A stretch of 64,000 nucleotides of DNA from Corynebacterium macginleyi (GCF_003688935.1 NZ_REGE01000002.1:124001-188000), one strand, 5' to 3'; positions 44,510-53,521 are shown, numbered from the stretch's first letter. Notes: a model not told the origin generated them from the letters alone. A program made the numbers and translations.

Positions 44510-45103
44510 TTAAAGCTGGGCCTGAACGACATCCATCTTGTCGATGTTCTTGGTTGGGTCGTTCTTTTCCCAGTTGCAGGCACAGACCTCTTCGGACTGC
44601 AGTGCGTCGAGGACGCGCAGGACCTCGTCAACATTGCGGCCGACAGCATCCGGGGTAACGGAGACGAACTGGATGACACCATCTGGATCGATGATGAAGG
44701 TCGCGCGGTCAGCAACACCGTCAGCGTTTTCTACACCCAGCGCACGGATCAGGTCGTGGCGCACATCGGAGAACATTGGGAACGGAACTTCCTTGAGCTC
44801 TGGGTGGGTTGCACGCCAGTTGAAATGAGCAAACTCATTATCGGTGGAGCCACCCAGTACCTGGGTGTCGCGGTCCTGGAACTCCTCGTCCAGCTTGCCA
44901 AAGGCAGCGATCTCGGTGGGGCAGACGAAGGTGAAGTCCTTAGGATAGAAGAAGACGACCTTCCACTTGCCTTCGTACTTATCCAAAGAAACCTGCTCGA
45001 AGTAGTCCTCTGGCTGGCTAGCGTTAACATCGTGCAAGTCGCCACCGGTCAGGGCGGTGAGGTTGAATTCTGGGAACTTTTCACCAACGGTCATAATCGG
45101 CAT
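44510..45103 (-). CDS. ahpC: peroxiredoxin AhpC
   Basis: Reduces hydrogen and alkyl peroxides. 197 residues with peroxidatic C61 (DFTFVCPTEI) and C174/C176 (EEVCACNW), the same numbering as M. tuberculosis AhpC. Start at MPIMTVGEKF (45103) rather than the ATG at 45112, because the family begins there; GGAG lies at suitable distance from either. Divergent from oxyR with a candidate OxyR site in between. Confidence 0.96.
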   Translation of the reverse strand: MPIMTVGEKFPEFNLTALTGGDLHDVNASQPEDYFEQVSLDKYEGKWKVVFFYPKDFTFVCPTEIAAFGKLDEEFQDRDTQVLGGSTDNEFAHFNWRATHPELKEVPFPMFSDVRHDLIRALGVENADGVADRATFIIDPDGVIQFVSVTPDAVGRNVDEVLRVLDALQSEEVCACNWEKNDPTKNIDKMDVVQAQL

Positions 45104-45168
45104 GTTCTTCAACTCCTAGTTTATAGGGTAATCTTTTATGTTTACGGCGGTCCCATACCTAGGACCTT

Positions 45169-45189
45169 GGGCCGGACCCGCTCCGGCCC
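45169..45189 (-). promoter_or_regulatory. GC-rich hairpin in the ahpC leader
   Basis: GGGCCGGA (45169-45176) and TCCGGCCC (45182-45189) with a 5-nt loop fall between the ahpC -10 and its start. Function unknown; mRNA stability is one possibility. Confidence 0.5.
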
Positions 45190-45199
45190 GACACCTAAG

Positions 45200-45246
45200 A
45201 CAATACCATTAAATTCGGTCCCGTCAATAGCAAATCCTATAGATAG
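45200..45246 (-). promoter_or_regulatory. ahpC promoter with candidate OxyR site
   Basis: Minus strand TTGACG (45222-45227), 16-bp spacer, TATTGT (45200-45205). Overlapping and just upstream of the -35 are ATAG (45227-45230), CTAT (45237-45240) and ATAG (45243-45246), echoing the ATAG/CTAT half-sites of OxyR operators, though spacings deviate from the 7-bp ideal. Confidence 0.55.
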
Positions 45247-45263
45247 ATGTTAGAGTGATAGGC

Positions 45264-46217
45264 ATGTATAATAAAGAATATCGACCAACACTAGCCCAGC
45301 TGCGCACGTTTGTCACCGTGGCTGAGAATAAGCACTTCGGCACCGCGGCCGCCAAACTGGGGATTTCTCAGCCTTCCCTCTCCCAAGGTCTGGTAGCACT
45401 CGAGCAGGGACTCGGTGTGCAACTCATCGAGCGCTCCACCCGCAAAGTAATTGTCACCTCAGCCGGCGAAACCCTCTTGCCTTATGCCAAATCCACCCTC
45501 GAGGCCGCCGACACCTTCCTCGCCCACGCCCGCGGCGCTCATGGCACACTGGCTGGCCCGCTCACCATCGGCGTTATCCCAACTATCGCCCCGTATATAC
45601 TCCCCGACTTGCTGGCGATGATTTCGGCAACCTACCCGGAGCTTCAGCCGCGCTTTGTGGAAGAGCAAACCCAGCACCTTATCGCGCGCTTGCGCAACGG
45701 CAACCTCGATTTAGCCGTCCTCGCCCTGCCTTCTGAGGCCACGGGCATGGTGGACAGTCCCCTGTATACTGAGGACTTTGCCATCGTCAGCCCGCCCGAT
45801 CACCCCATTGCCGGGCGTACCGACGTCCGGGTCGCGGAGTTGCGGGACTTGGACTTGCTGCTGCTTGACGATGGCCACTGCCTCCGCGACCAAATCGTCG
45901 ATCTCTGTCGGCACGCCCACGTCAACCCGGCAGAGGCAACAAATTCCGTCACGCGCGCCTCGTCCTTGACCACAATTATGCAGCTGGTCATGGGCGGGCT
46001 CGGCTGTACCCTTATCCCCAAGTCCGCGTTGGCCACAGAATGTCACGGTAAAAACCTCGGCGTGGCACACTTTGCCCCCGATGTCACAGCCGAACGCGAA
46101 GTCGGCCTCGTCTTCCGCTCCTCCGCCGCACGCAGTGGAGAGTTTCGCGAATTCGGAGCCCTCATTACGGCAGCCTACAAAAAGGCCTTGGACCGCTCGA
46201 TACAGAGCCAAAACTAA
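45264..46217 (+). CDS. oxyR: hydrogen-peroxide-sensing LysR regulator OxyR
   Basis: 317 residues with the LysR HTH (GTAAAKLGISQPSLSQGLVALEQGLG) and substrate-binding domains. The two redox cysteines C206 and C215 in DGHCLRDQIVDLC have the 9-residue spacing of E. coli OxyR C199/C208. Start at 45264 (MYNKEYRP): TAGAGT lies 7 nt before it, suggesting a leaderless mRNA; the GTG at 45255 overlaps that box. Divergent from ahpC-ahpD, which it probably controls. Confidence 0.95.
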   Translation: MYNKEYRPTLAQLRTFVTVAENKHFGTAAAKLGISQPSLSQGLVALEQGLGVQLIERSTRKVIVTSAGETLLPYAKSTLEAADTFLAHARGAHGTLAGPLTIGVIPTIAPYILPDLLAMISATYPELQPRFVEEQTQHLIARLRNGNLDLAVLALPSEATGMVDSPLYTEDFAIVSPPDHPIAGRTDVRVAELRDLDLLLLDDGHCLRDQIVDLCRHAHVNPAEATNSVTRASSLTTIMQLVMGGLGCTLIPKSALATECHGKNLGVAHFAPDVTAEREVGLVFRSSAARSGEFREFGALITAAYKKALDRSIQSQN

Positions 46218-46279
46218 AACGCCTCTATATTCTCGCTGACGTTCGCTCGGCCCTCGGTGCGATCGCAGCGCTACGCACG

Positions 46280-46316
46280 TTTAAGGTCACCGAAGCCGTG
46301 CCTCGGTGACCTTAAA
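46280..46316. terminator. bidirectional terminator between oxyR and a convergent gene
   Basis: 14-bp perfect stem: TTTAAGGTCACCGA (46280-46293), 9-nt loop, TCGGTGACCTTAAA (46303-46316). Confidence 0.85.
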
Positions 46317-46325
46317 ACGATGGTG

Positions 46326-47249
46326 TTAGGATTGTGTGGGTTGACCGGTCGCGCGACCGGCACATTGGCGGAATAAATAAGCCGTAGACAATAAGCTAAC
46401 CGGTATGGCCACAATCAAGCCAACAAAGAATAAGATGGCGCCGCCAATCGTAATGAACACGTTGAGCACGGTCAGCAATATAAGCTGGCCATAATTTCTT
46501 CTACCGGCGTCAAATCCGTTCTTGATGGCCTGGCCTAAGCCATCGCCATCGGCCGCAAACCACTGCATCAACATATAAAGCGGGTGGATTAACAAGCCGA
46601 TGAGAGCCAATACAGCCAGGGTTCCGAGGAAGCCCGCCAGGGCTTCAAATACTTCTTCCACAGAGGCGTCAGCCCCCAAGTCTGGTCCGAGGAAAATTGA
46701 ACCACCAACAAAGATGAATACAATCGCTGAGGTGATCACTCCGATGATGATCATGATCGCCAGCGGCTGCCACCACCGCACGTCCTTGCCCACATAATTC
46801 CACCCAGTGCGCTGGTCATCGATCTGGAATAGTGCCAGTCGCATCGCAAGCAGGCTCACCACGGCCGAGATTACATAGGATGCGATCTCTACAAACACTC
46901 TCCCGCCAGAGGCATACACCCCCTCTGCCGGAGTAACGGCACCGCTCACAATGGCAAGAGCTGTGAGAATAACGCCAGCGAGCAAGGAACCTAGTATCCA
47001 CAATTTCCAGTTTTTAAACACCGTGCTAAAGGCCCACGAAATCGAATCCATGGCCGAGGGTTTACCGGTGAACTCTGCGGAGTTTGCAGAGTAGTTTTGT
47101 GCCTGGTATCCCGCATATCCTTGATTGTTAAAACTTTCTTGGCTTCCGCCGTAGGACGGCAGGTTATTGTAGCTCGGCTGGTCCTCCGGGTGTTCAGTTG
47201 GTTCGTAGCGTGGAAAATCATTATTTCCACCGAATTTGTCATCGTTCAT
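46326..47249 (-). CDS. multi-pass membrane protein with disordered N terminus, unknown
   Basis: 307 residues. The first 75 are Asn/Pro/Tyr/Gln-rich and low-complexity (SYNNLPSYGGSQ), followed by about six membrane segments from about residue 92 (WILGSLLAGVILTAL) to 300. The layout recalls actinobacterial integral membrane proteins of the glycerophosphodiester phosphodiesterase membrane-domain/DUF975 kind, but no catalytic motif is visible and I do not assign a function. The start at 47249 gives MNDDKFGGNN; the frame runs on to 47309 with an unlikely Cys/Arg-rich leader. Confidence 0.75.
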   Translation of the reverse strand: MNDDKFGGNNDFPRYEPTEHPEDQPSYNNLPSYGGSQESFNNQGYAGYQAQNYSANSAEFTGKPSAMDSISWAFSTVFKNWKLWILGSLLAGVILTALAIVSGAVTPAEGVYASGGRVFVEIASYVISAVVSLLAMRLALFQIDDQRTGWNYVGKDVRWWQPLAIMIIIGVITSAIVFIFVGGSIFLGPDLGADASVEEVFEALAGFLGTLAVLALIGLLIHPLYMLMQWFAADGDGLGQAIKNGFDAGRRNYGQLILLTVLNVFITIGGAILFFVGLIVAIPVSLLSTAYLFRQCAGRATGQPTQS

Positions 47250-47370
47250 CAGCGGTGCCTTCCTTCTGCATACGATGTGAGGGCAACGAGAAAAGTATCG
47301 TTCGGACAAGTATTTTCATGGTATCAACTTTTTCGACGCCACGTAGCCGGGGTAAGCTCATAGATTAGCC

Positions 47371-50300
47371 ATGACACAGCATGAAACCACTACGTCGCCG
47401 GTCTCTAGCCGCGACGAACTTTTTGCAGCATTAGATAACGTCACCATCGCCGAGGCCCGCAACTTACGCCGTCGCCTGTCGAAGGCACGTGATCCCAGGG
47501 CCCTGCGTCAGATCGGCCGGGATATCCAGGCTGCCACAGACCGCCTTGCGCTTATCGATACCGCCATCCCTCAACTGACCTACCCCGATTCCTTGCCAGT
47601 CAGCAGGCGCGTAGAGGATATTGCCGCCGCAATTAAGGAAAACCAGGTCGTCATCATTGCCGGCGAGACCGGTTCCGGTAAAACCACGCAAATCCCCAAA
47701 ATCTGCCTCGATATCGGCCGGGGCCGCCGTGGACTCATCGGCCATACACAGCCACGTCGTATTGCCGCGCGCACCGTCGCCGAACGCATCGCTTCCGAGC
47801 TCAACCAAGATATCGGGGAGTCTGTAGGCTACGCCATCCGCTTCGATGACCGCGTCTCTGAAACCACCGCCGTAAAACTCATGACGGACGGCATCCTGCT
47901 CGCAGAAATGCAGCGGGATCGATTACTCAATCAATATGACACCATCATTATCGATGAGGCGCATGAGCGCTCGCTTAATATCGACTTTCTCCTCGGGTAC
48001 CTTAAGCGGCTGCTTCCCAAACGGCCCGATCTCAAGGTGATTATCACCTCCGCGACGATCGATCCGGAAAGTTTTGCCGAGCACTTCGCTCAACCGGATG
48101 GCACCCCTGCGCCCATTATCGAGGTATCCGGGCGTACTTACCCGGTGGAGATCCGTTACCGCCCCCTGGAATTCGAGGCCGATGGAAAGCTAGTGGATCA
48201 AGACCCGCTCGACGGCTTAACAGAGGCTATTGCGGAGCTTATGGCAGAAGGCGACGGCGATATTCTCTGTTTCTTCCCAGGCGAGCGCGATATTCGCGAT
48301 GCCATGGAGGCCATCGAAGCCAAGAAATGGAAAAACGTGGAGGTCGCTCCCCTCTTCGGGCGCTTGTCTAACCAGGAACAGCACCGCGTTTTTAGCGATC
48401 ACCGCGGGCGACGCATCGTTTTGGCCACCAATATCGCCGAAACCTCACTGACCGTGCCTGGAATCCGCTACGTAGTGGATACCGGCACCGCCCGTATTTC
48501 ACGTTATTCCACGCGAACCAAGGTGCAACGCCTGCCCATTGAACCGATTTCCCAGGCCTCTGCCAATCAGCGCTCCGGTAGGTGCGGCCGCGTCGCCGAT
48601 GGCATCGCCATCCGGCTCTATAGCGAGCAAGACTTTCATAGCCGGCCGGAATTTACTGACCCTGAAATCATCCGCACGAACCTGGCCAGCGTTATTTTGC
48701 AGATGGTCTCGCTCAAACTTGGCGATATCGAGCAATTCCCTTTCCTCCAGCCACCCGAGTTCAAATCGATTCGCGATGGCCTGACCCTCCTCCACGAGCT
48801 CGGGGCTCTCAAGGACAAGCACAAGGAACCGGCACTAACCGAAACTGGCCGCACATTGGCCCGTATCCCACTCGATCCTCGCATGGCGCGCATGCTTGTC
48901 GAGGCCCATACCAAAGGCTGCCTCCACGATGTGATGGTCATCGTTGCCGCCATGACAATCCAAGACGTGCGGGAGCGCCCACTGGAGTACCAAACGCAAG
49001 CCGATCAAGCTCACGCGCGCTTTAAGGACAAGACCTCGGACTTTTTGTCCATACTCAAGTTGTGGGATTACATCCAACAGACCCGCACTGAGCAATCGGG
49101 CAACAAGTTCCGCAAGCGCATGAAACAAGAGTTTCTCCACTATATGCGCATCCGCGAGTGGTTCGACTTGGTCCGCCAACTCAAAGACGTTTCTCAGCAG
49201 CTGGGTTGGCACTACCAACAAGGCACCGAGCGCCGGTCCGACGATATTCACATTGCGTTGCTGTCCGGCCTGCTTTCTAATATTGGTTCCCGCGACGGCA
49301 ATTCCAAGGAATTCCACGGCGCACGCAATACCCACTTCCTCGTCTTTCCGGGTTCCGCCCTCGCCCGAAAACCGCCGGAATTCCTCATGGCGGCAGAGCT
49401 TGTTGAAACCTCTCGGCTCTGGGCCCGAGACGTTGCTGCCATCGATCCGGCGTGGGTAGAAAAGCTCGGCGCCGAACTGCTCAAACACAACTATTCCGAT
49501 CCCACGTGGTCCCGCAAGCGTGCGGCCGCCACCGCGCGCCAAAAGTCCACGCTCTACGGCGTGCCCATCGTTGCAGATCGCATCGTGCCATATCACCGCG
49601 TAGATCCTGTCGCTGCGCGGAATATGTTCATCCGCAATGCGCTCATCGCTGGCGAGTGGAATGCACACCACGATTTCCTCAAAGCAAACGCCAAGGCCCT
49701 TGATGAGGCAGCCGAATATGAAGAAAAGGCTCGCCGCCGCGGGCTCATAGTGGATGAGGAGACACTTTTTGATTTCTATGACCAGCGCATTCCGAACAAG
49801 GTCACAACTGGCCGCCATTTTGATTCCTGGTGGAAGAAAAAGCGCCGGCAAGAACCCGACCTCCTGAACTTCGATCCGGCCACGCTTATCGATGACTCCC
49901 ACGATGTCACCGAAGTCTCTTTCCCAAATCATTGGCGCAAGGGATCCATCAATTACGATCTGAGCTATAAATTCGAACCCGGTGATCCCCTCGACGGCGT
50001 CACAGTTATGGTTCCAGTTCCCATGCTTGCCGGACTCGATACCGAAGGGTTCGATTGGCTTGTTCCCGGGCTGCGATTCGAGCTCGTCAACGAGCTTATT
50101 CGCTCCCTTCCCAAGGCCCTGCGGCGCACCGTCGTCCCTGCCCCGGAATTTGCCGAACGTGCGATGGAATACCTCATTCCCTTCGAAGGAGCTCTCACTC
50201 AACAGCTTGCCGAAGTCTTGCGCGAACTCGGCGGCCATGGCATCAATGCGTCTGACTTCCAACCAGAAAAGTTGCCGGATCATTTGCGGATGAACTACGC

Positions 50301-51273
50301 GGCCATCGACAAGCGTGGCACCATCATCGATTCCGATAGGGACCTTACCGCCCTGCGCGAGCGCCAGGCAGGCCACATTACCTCGTCCGTATCCCAGGCA
50401 GGCCGCACCGCTGAATCCACCGCAGTCAGCGAATGGACCGATGATACCCTCGGCATCGTTGACGAGACCGTTACCACCACCGTCGACGGACACGAAGTGA
50501 CCGCCTACCCAGCGCTGGTGGCCACCAAAGCCGGCGTTGAGCTTAAGGTGCACCCAACCAGGGCGGCTGCCGATGCCGCCATGGTCACCACCACCCTCAC
50601 GCTTTTGATGCGCGAAATTCCCGTCTCGACCGCGCACATGGTAAAGGGCTTGCCTTTGCGGCAGCGCGTCGCTGTTGATAGATATCCCCATGGCGGTGCC
50701 GATGGTCTGGTCAATGACGCACGCGTCGCGGCAATCCGTGACCTCATGCTCGAAGCTGGCGGCCCAGTACGCTCCCCAGCGGCTTTTACTGAACTTAAGG
50801 ATTCCGTGAAACCACAGGTCCCCGGCCGCGTACGCCAATCAATTGTCTCTATCGCACCCGGCTTGGCTGAGTACTCCAGCCTCCGCGCCGAGATTTCTCA
50901 TTGGGACGGGCCTGCCATCGACGATATGGAAAAACAACTTGCATTCCTTCTTCCACCTAATGCCGTCACGGTTCACGGATCCGCGCACCTGCGGCACCTT
51001 CCCCGCTATATCCAGGCAATGCGCATCCGCCTGGAAAACCTGTCGCTCGACGCAGACCGCGATGCAGACCGCCAAGCCGAAATCGATAATGCCAAGGCCT
51101 ATCTAGCAAACCGCCTGCGCAACCTCCCCGCGGGCCGCGAGAAAACGCGCGGGGTCAAAGAAATTCACTGGATGATCGAGGAATTGCGGGTCTCCCTATT
51201 TGCCCAACGCCTCGGCACGGCGCACGCAGTATCCCTGCGACGCATCCAAAAAGCAGTGGATAAGCTGCGCTGA
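47371..51273 (+). CDS. hrpA: ATP-dependent RNA helicase HrpA (DEAH/RHA)
   Basis: 1300 residues. Walker A GETGSGKTTQ at 98-107, DEAH motif IIDEAHERSLNIDFLLG, ITSATID, LATNIAETSLTVPGI and SANQRSGRCGR, then winged-helix, ratchet and OB-fold (DUF3418) domains. HrpA-type helicases act on RNA and on stalled ribosomes. A TAAGCT or TAGATT box lies within 12 nt of the ATG with no ribosome binding site, so the leader must be very short. Downstream GC hairpin at 51293-51307 has no T tract. Confidence 0.95.
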   Translation: MTQHETTTSPVSSRDELFAALDNVTIAEARNLRRRLSKARDPRALRQIGRDIQAATDRLALIDTAIPQLTYPDSLPVSRRVEDIAAAIKENQVVIIAGETGSGKTTQIPKICLDIGRGRRGLIGHTQPRRIAARTVAERIASELNQDIGESVGYAIRFDDRVSETTAVKLMTDGILLAEMQRDRLLNQYDTIIIDEAHERSLNIDFLLGYLKRLLPKRPDLKVIITSATIDPESFAEHFAQPDGTPAPIIEVSGRTYPVEIRYRPLEFEADGKLVDQDPLDGLTEAIAELMAEGDGDILCFFPGERDIRDAMEAIEAKKWKNVEVAPLFGRLSNQEQHRVFSDHRGRRIVLATNIAETSLTVPGIRYVVDTGTARISRYSTRTKVQRLPIEPISQASANQRSGRCGRVADGIAIRLYSEQDFHSRPEFTDPEIIRTNLASVILQMVSLKLGDIEQFPFLQPPEFKSIRDGLTLLHELGALKDKHKEPALTETGRTLARIPLDPRMARMLVEAHTKGCLHDVMVIVAAMTIQDVRERPLEYQTQADQAHARFKDKTSDFLSILKLWDYIQQTRTEQSGNKFRKRMKQEFLHYMRIREWFDLVRQLKDVSQQLGWHYQQGTERRSDDIHIALLSGLLSNIGSRDGNSKEFHGARNTHFLVFPGSALARKPPEFLMAAELVETSRLWARDVAAIDPAWVEKLGAELLKHNYSDPTWSRKRAAATARQKSTLYGVPIVADRIVPYHRVDPVAARNMFIRNALIAGEWNAHHDFLKANAKALDEAAEYEEKARRRGLIVDEETLFDFYDQRIPNKVTTGRHFDSWWKKKRRQEPDLLNFDPATLIDDSHDVTEVSFPNHWRKGSINYDLSYKFEPGDPLDGVTVMVPVPMLAGLDTEGFDWLVPGLRFELVNELIRSLPKALRRTVVPAPEFAERAMEYLIPFEGALTQQLAEVLRELGGHGINASDFQPEKLPDHLRMNYAAIDKRGTIIDSDRDLTALRERQAGHITSSVSQAGRTAESTAVSEWTDDTLGIVDETVTTTVDGHEVTAYPALVATKAGVELKVHPTRAAADAAMVTTTLTLLMREIPVSTAHMVKGLPLRQRVAVDRYPHGGADGLVNDARVAAIRDLMLEAGGPVRSPAAFTELKDSVKPQVPGRVRQSIVSIAPGLAEYSSLRAEISHWDGPAIDDMEKQLAFLLPPNAVTVHGSAHLRHLPRYIQAMRIRLENLSLDADRDADRQAEIDNAKAYLANRLRNLPAGREKTRGVKEIHWMIEELRVSLFAQRLGTAHAVSLRRIQKAVDKLR

Positions 51274-51489
51274 ACAGCGCAGTACCGGGATTCCCGCCAC
51301 CGGCGGGGACTTCCACTTTCCCCACGGGCCAGCGAGCCGCAGATAAGAAATCTGTTCTCTCGGCCTTCGACGGCGCGGAAATTGGGCAACCCAAGGAAAT
51401 CATACGTCTAAAATTCCAATTAAAACTGGTCCGAAATTCTGCTAACTCGGGAGCGAGACGGCTTGGAAACCGCGCTCAAATCCCGCAGC

Positions 51490-51948
51490 TTAAAGACCGC
51501 TGCGATCGCGCCGACGCATTAAACGAATCTCGGATTCAAAGTCATCCGCGCTTTCGAAGGATTTATACACCGAGGCAAAGCGCAGATATGCGACCTCGTC
51601 CAGGTCACGCAGTGGCTCAAGGATCGCTAGCCCAATTTCATTGGCGTTAACCTGGGAAGACCCATGCCCCCGGACGGTTTCCTCTACCTCTTGCGCCAAC
51701 TTCTTAAGAGCATCATCACTAACATCACGGCCCTGGCAGGCGCGCCTGACACCCCGAATGAGCTTATCCCTGCTAAATGGTTCTGCGAGGCCGTTTCTTT
51801 TGACGACCAAAAGTACGGCCTTTTCTACCGTGGTAAAGCGGCCCTTACAGGAAGCACACTCGCGGCGACGCCGTATGGATGCGCCTGCATCAACCACGCG
51901 CGAGTCTATAACGCGGGATTGTTGATTATGGCAAAACGGGCAGTACAC
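51490..51948 (-). CDS. nrdR: transcriptional repressor NrdR
   Basis: Nucleotide-sensing repressor of ribonucleotide reductase genes. 152 residues: zinc ribbon with C3, C6, C31 and C34 (CPFC...CASC) and an ATP-cone domain from about 49 ([20 protein letters not shown]). GTG start after AAAGGA. No nrd gene is in the window. It lies downstream of the divS-position gene in the same direction, as in C. glutamicum. Confidence 0.96.
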   Translation of the reverse strand: MYCPFCHNQQSRVIDSRVVDAGASIRRRRECASCKGRFTTVEKAVLLVVKRNGLAEPFSRDKLIRGVRRACQGRDVSDDALKKLAQEVEETVRGHGSSQVNANEIGLAILEPLRDLDEVAYLRFASVYKSFESADDFESEIRLMRRRDRSGL

Positions 51949-52156
51949 ACTAGTCCTTTCGCTAATTTAGCTCCTCGGCTTAGTTTACCTACCGTGGCTG
52001 AGCAGAAAACCTGACGCCAATACTGCAGACCCCACCCTTCTTATACCCACCCCGTTGGGCAAACGGGCTTGATTGATGCCTGGGAGCATAAGGCGGTGAC
52101 AGACACAGCATCGAGCTCGGAGTCTCCACCGAACCCAGATTTAGCGCAAGACGACA

Positions 52157-52561
52157 CTACTGCACGATTGCTGCCTCTACTTGCTGTATCGAACCGCCAG
52201 GTCCGGTCGGTACCTCAGCGTCCGTGTCCATCAATCCACCAGCGATCGTGCCCACAAATACCGCGGCGCCGAAAACACCACCAAGGAAGTAATTGCTACG
52301 TGAACTATGTAAGTCCTCCTGTCTTATCATTTTCTTCGCTTCATCAGGCATAAGCTCAAAATTAGTCTCCACATTCGAATACTCTTTGAAGTTTGTTCGA
52401 TAGCCGGATTCTAAGGTCCTAATTCCCCTCTTCTCATAGGCGGAATACTGCTTAACCCCATTCTGGTCATCAACATCCCAAATGGCGGCTGAAGGTACAA
52501 TCTGCGGGCGTACCGAGTCCTGTTTAACCATGTTATTACGAGAGTTAAGTAGTTGAAACAT
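52157..52561 (-). CDS. divS: SOS-linked small membrane protein, DivS-position homolog
   Basis: 134 residues from an ATG preceded by AAAGGAAAG. A polar cytosolic part (1-85; acidic toward its end, PDEAKKMIRQEDL) is followed by one membrane segment (about 89-109, NYFLGGVFGAAVFVG) and a short outer tail (TDAEVPTGPGG). Divergent from lexA and upstream of nrdR: in C. glutamicum this position holds divS, an SOS-induced cell-division inhibitor; in M. tuberculosis it holds chiZ (Rv2719c). There is no LysM domain. The identity rests on position, the SOS boxes before it and a single membrane segment, not on recognised sequence motifs. An in-frame start at 52609 is less likely. Confidence 0.6.
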   Translation of the reverse strand: MFQLLNSRNNMVKQDSVRPQIVPSAAIWDVDDQNGVKQYSAYEKRGIRTLESGYRTNFKEYSNVETNFELMPDEAKKMIRQEDLHSSRSNYFLGGVFGAAVFVGTIAGGLMDTDAEVPTGPGGSIQQVEAAIVQ

Positions 52562-52624
52562 TGCTTTCCTTTCGACGACCAGCGTAAGCCTAAAGCGACC
52601 CTTCGACATGACAGGAACATACTA

Positions 52625-52640
52625 TCGCCCCTGTGTTCGA
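52625..52640. promoter_or_regulatory. candidate LexA (SOS) box 1
   Basis: TCGCCCCTGTGTTCGA matches 11 of 14 fixed positions of the corynebacterial box TCGAAMANNTGTTCGA. It directly adjoins TAGTAT (minus, 52619-52624), a candidate -10 of the divS-position gene, so LexA bound here would block it. Confidence 0.55.
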
Positions 52641-52642
52641 TC

Positions 52643-52658
52643 TAGTTATTATGTTCGA
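52643..52658. promoter_or_regulatory. weak LexA half-site box 2
   Basis: TAGTTATTATGTTCGA has a perfect TGTTCGA half (52652-52658) but a poor left half (10 of 14). Confidence 0.35.
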
Positions 52659-52672
52659 TATATAACACACCT

Positions 52673-52688
52673 TCGAAAATCTGTCCAA
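52673..52688. promoter_or_regulatory. candidate LexA (SOS) box 3
   Basis: TCGAAAATCTGTCCAA matches 12 of 14 fixed positions: a perfect left half, TGT conserved, with two changes in the right half. Best match in the region. Confidence 0.6.
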
Positions 52689-52703
52689 TTTTCCGCGTCT
52701 GCC

Positions 52704-52719
52704 TCGAACGCCTGTACTT
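52704..52719. promoter_or_regulatory. weak LexA box 4, nearest lexA
   Basis: TCGAACGCCTGTACTT: left half TCGAAC and TGT conserved, 10 of 14 overall, 91 nt before the lexA start. Confidence 0.35.
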
Positions 52720-52810
52720 TTCGTGCTACAAATGGTTTAAGGCATGCAGATGCCACCCACCCTTTCCCGCTACGAACGCAGAACCTCAGACCCCTAGGTA
52801 GGAGCCACAC

Positions 52811-53521
52811 ATGGGCCGCAAGAAAGCAAGCACTGCAAAAAACGATTACGCCTCCCTTTCCGAAAGGCAACGCCGCATCCTTAACGTCATTAGCGATGCA
52901 GTGATGCTCCGCGGTTACCCGCCCAGCATTCGCGAAATTGGCGACGCCGCAGGCCTGCAGTCCACCTCGTCCGTGGCCTATCAGCTCAAACAGTTGGAAG
53001 AAAAGGGCTTTTTGCGCCGCGATCCCAATAAGCCGCGCGCTGTCGACGTACGCCACCTCAATACTAACGATGCCGAAAAGAAGCCGGGCCGCAAGTCTAA
53101 GGAAGGGCCCGATACTTCTGTGCATGGCAGTGAAGAGTCTGCAGCCGTAGCTTATATTCCCGTCGTTGGGCGCATCGCCGCCGGAGCGCCTATCACGGCG
53201 GAAGAGAATATCGACAGGTATTTCCCCATGCCGGGCGAGGTTGTCGGCGGAGGCGAACTTTATATGCTGCAGGTCGTGGGGGATTCAATGCAGGATGCCG
53301 GCATCCTCAACGGCGATTGGGTCATCATTCGATCGCAATCGGTAGCTGAGGAAGGAGAATTTGTCGCGGCACTTCTTGATGGCTCGGAGGCCACCGTCAA
53401 GGAATTCCACCGCGACTCCTCGGGCGTATGGCTCCTTCCACACAATGACGCCTATCCACCCATCAACGGCGACGATGCAGAGATTATGGGCAAGGTAGTA
53501 TCAGTCTTCCGTAAACTCTAG
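52811..53521 (+). CDS. lexA: SOS-response repressor LexA
   Basis: 236 residues with the N-terminal winged helix ([20 protein letters not shown]), the self-cleavage site A124-G125 (RIAAGAPI), catalytic S159 (GDSMQDAG) and K197 (ATVKEFH). A 35-residue Lys/Gly/Glu-rich linker, longer than in E. coli, joins the domains. ATG follows TAGGAG. Divergent from the divS-position gene. Confidence 0.97.
   Translation: MGRKKASTAKNDYASLSERQRRILNVISDAVMLRGYPPSIREIGDAAGLQSTSSVAYQLKQLEEKGFLRRDPNKPRAVDVRHLNTNDAEKKPGRKSKEGPDTSVHGSEESAAVAYIPVVGRIAAGAPITAEENIDRYFPMPGEVVGGGELYMLQVVGDSMQDAGILNGDWVIIRSQSVAEEGEFVAALLDGSEATVKEFHRDSSGVWLLPHNDAYPPINGDDAEIMGKVVSVFRKL

Noticed and set aside
48835..50838. A 667-codon open frame on the minus strand opposite hrpA
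   Set aside because: It is fully antisense to conserved HrpA motifs, its residues are Gly/His/Ile-rich without recognisable domains, and long antisense frames are common opposite GC-rich genes.
51293..51307. Hairpin CCCGCC-acc-GGCGGG after hrpA as terminator
   Set aside because: Short stem, no T tract on either strand; not enough to call.
52069..52353. 94-codon plus-strand frame between nrdR and the divS-position gene
   Set aside because: Overlaps the 3' end of the divS-position gene; Ser/Pro/Arg-rich with no family resemblance.
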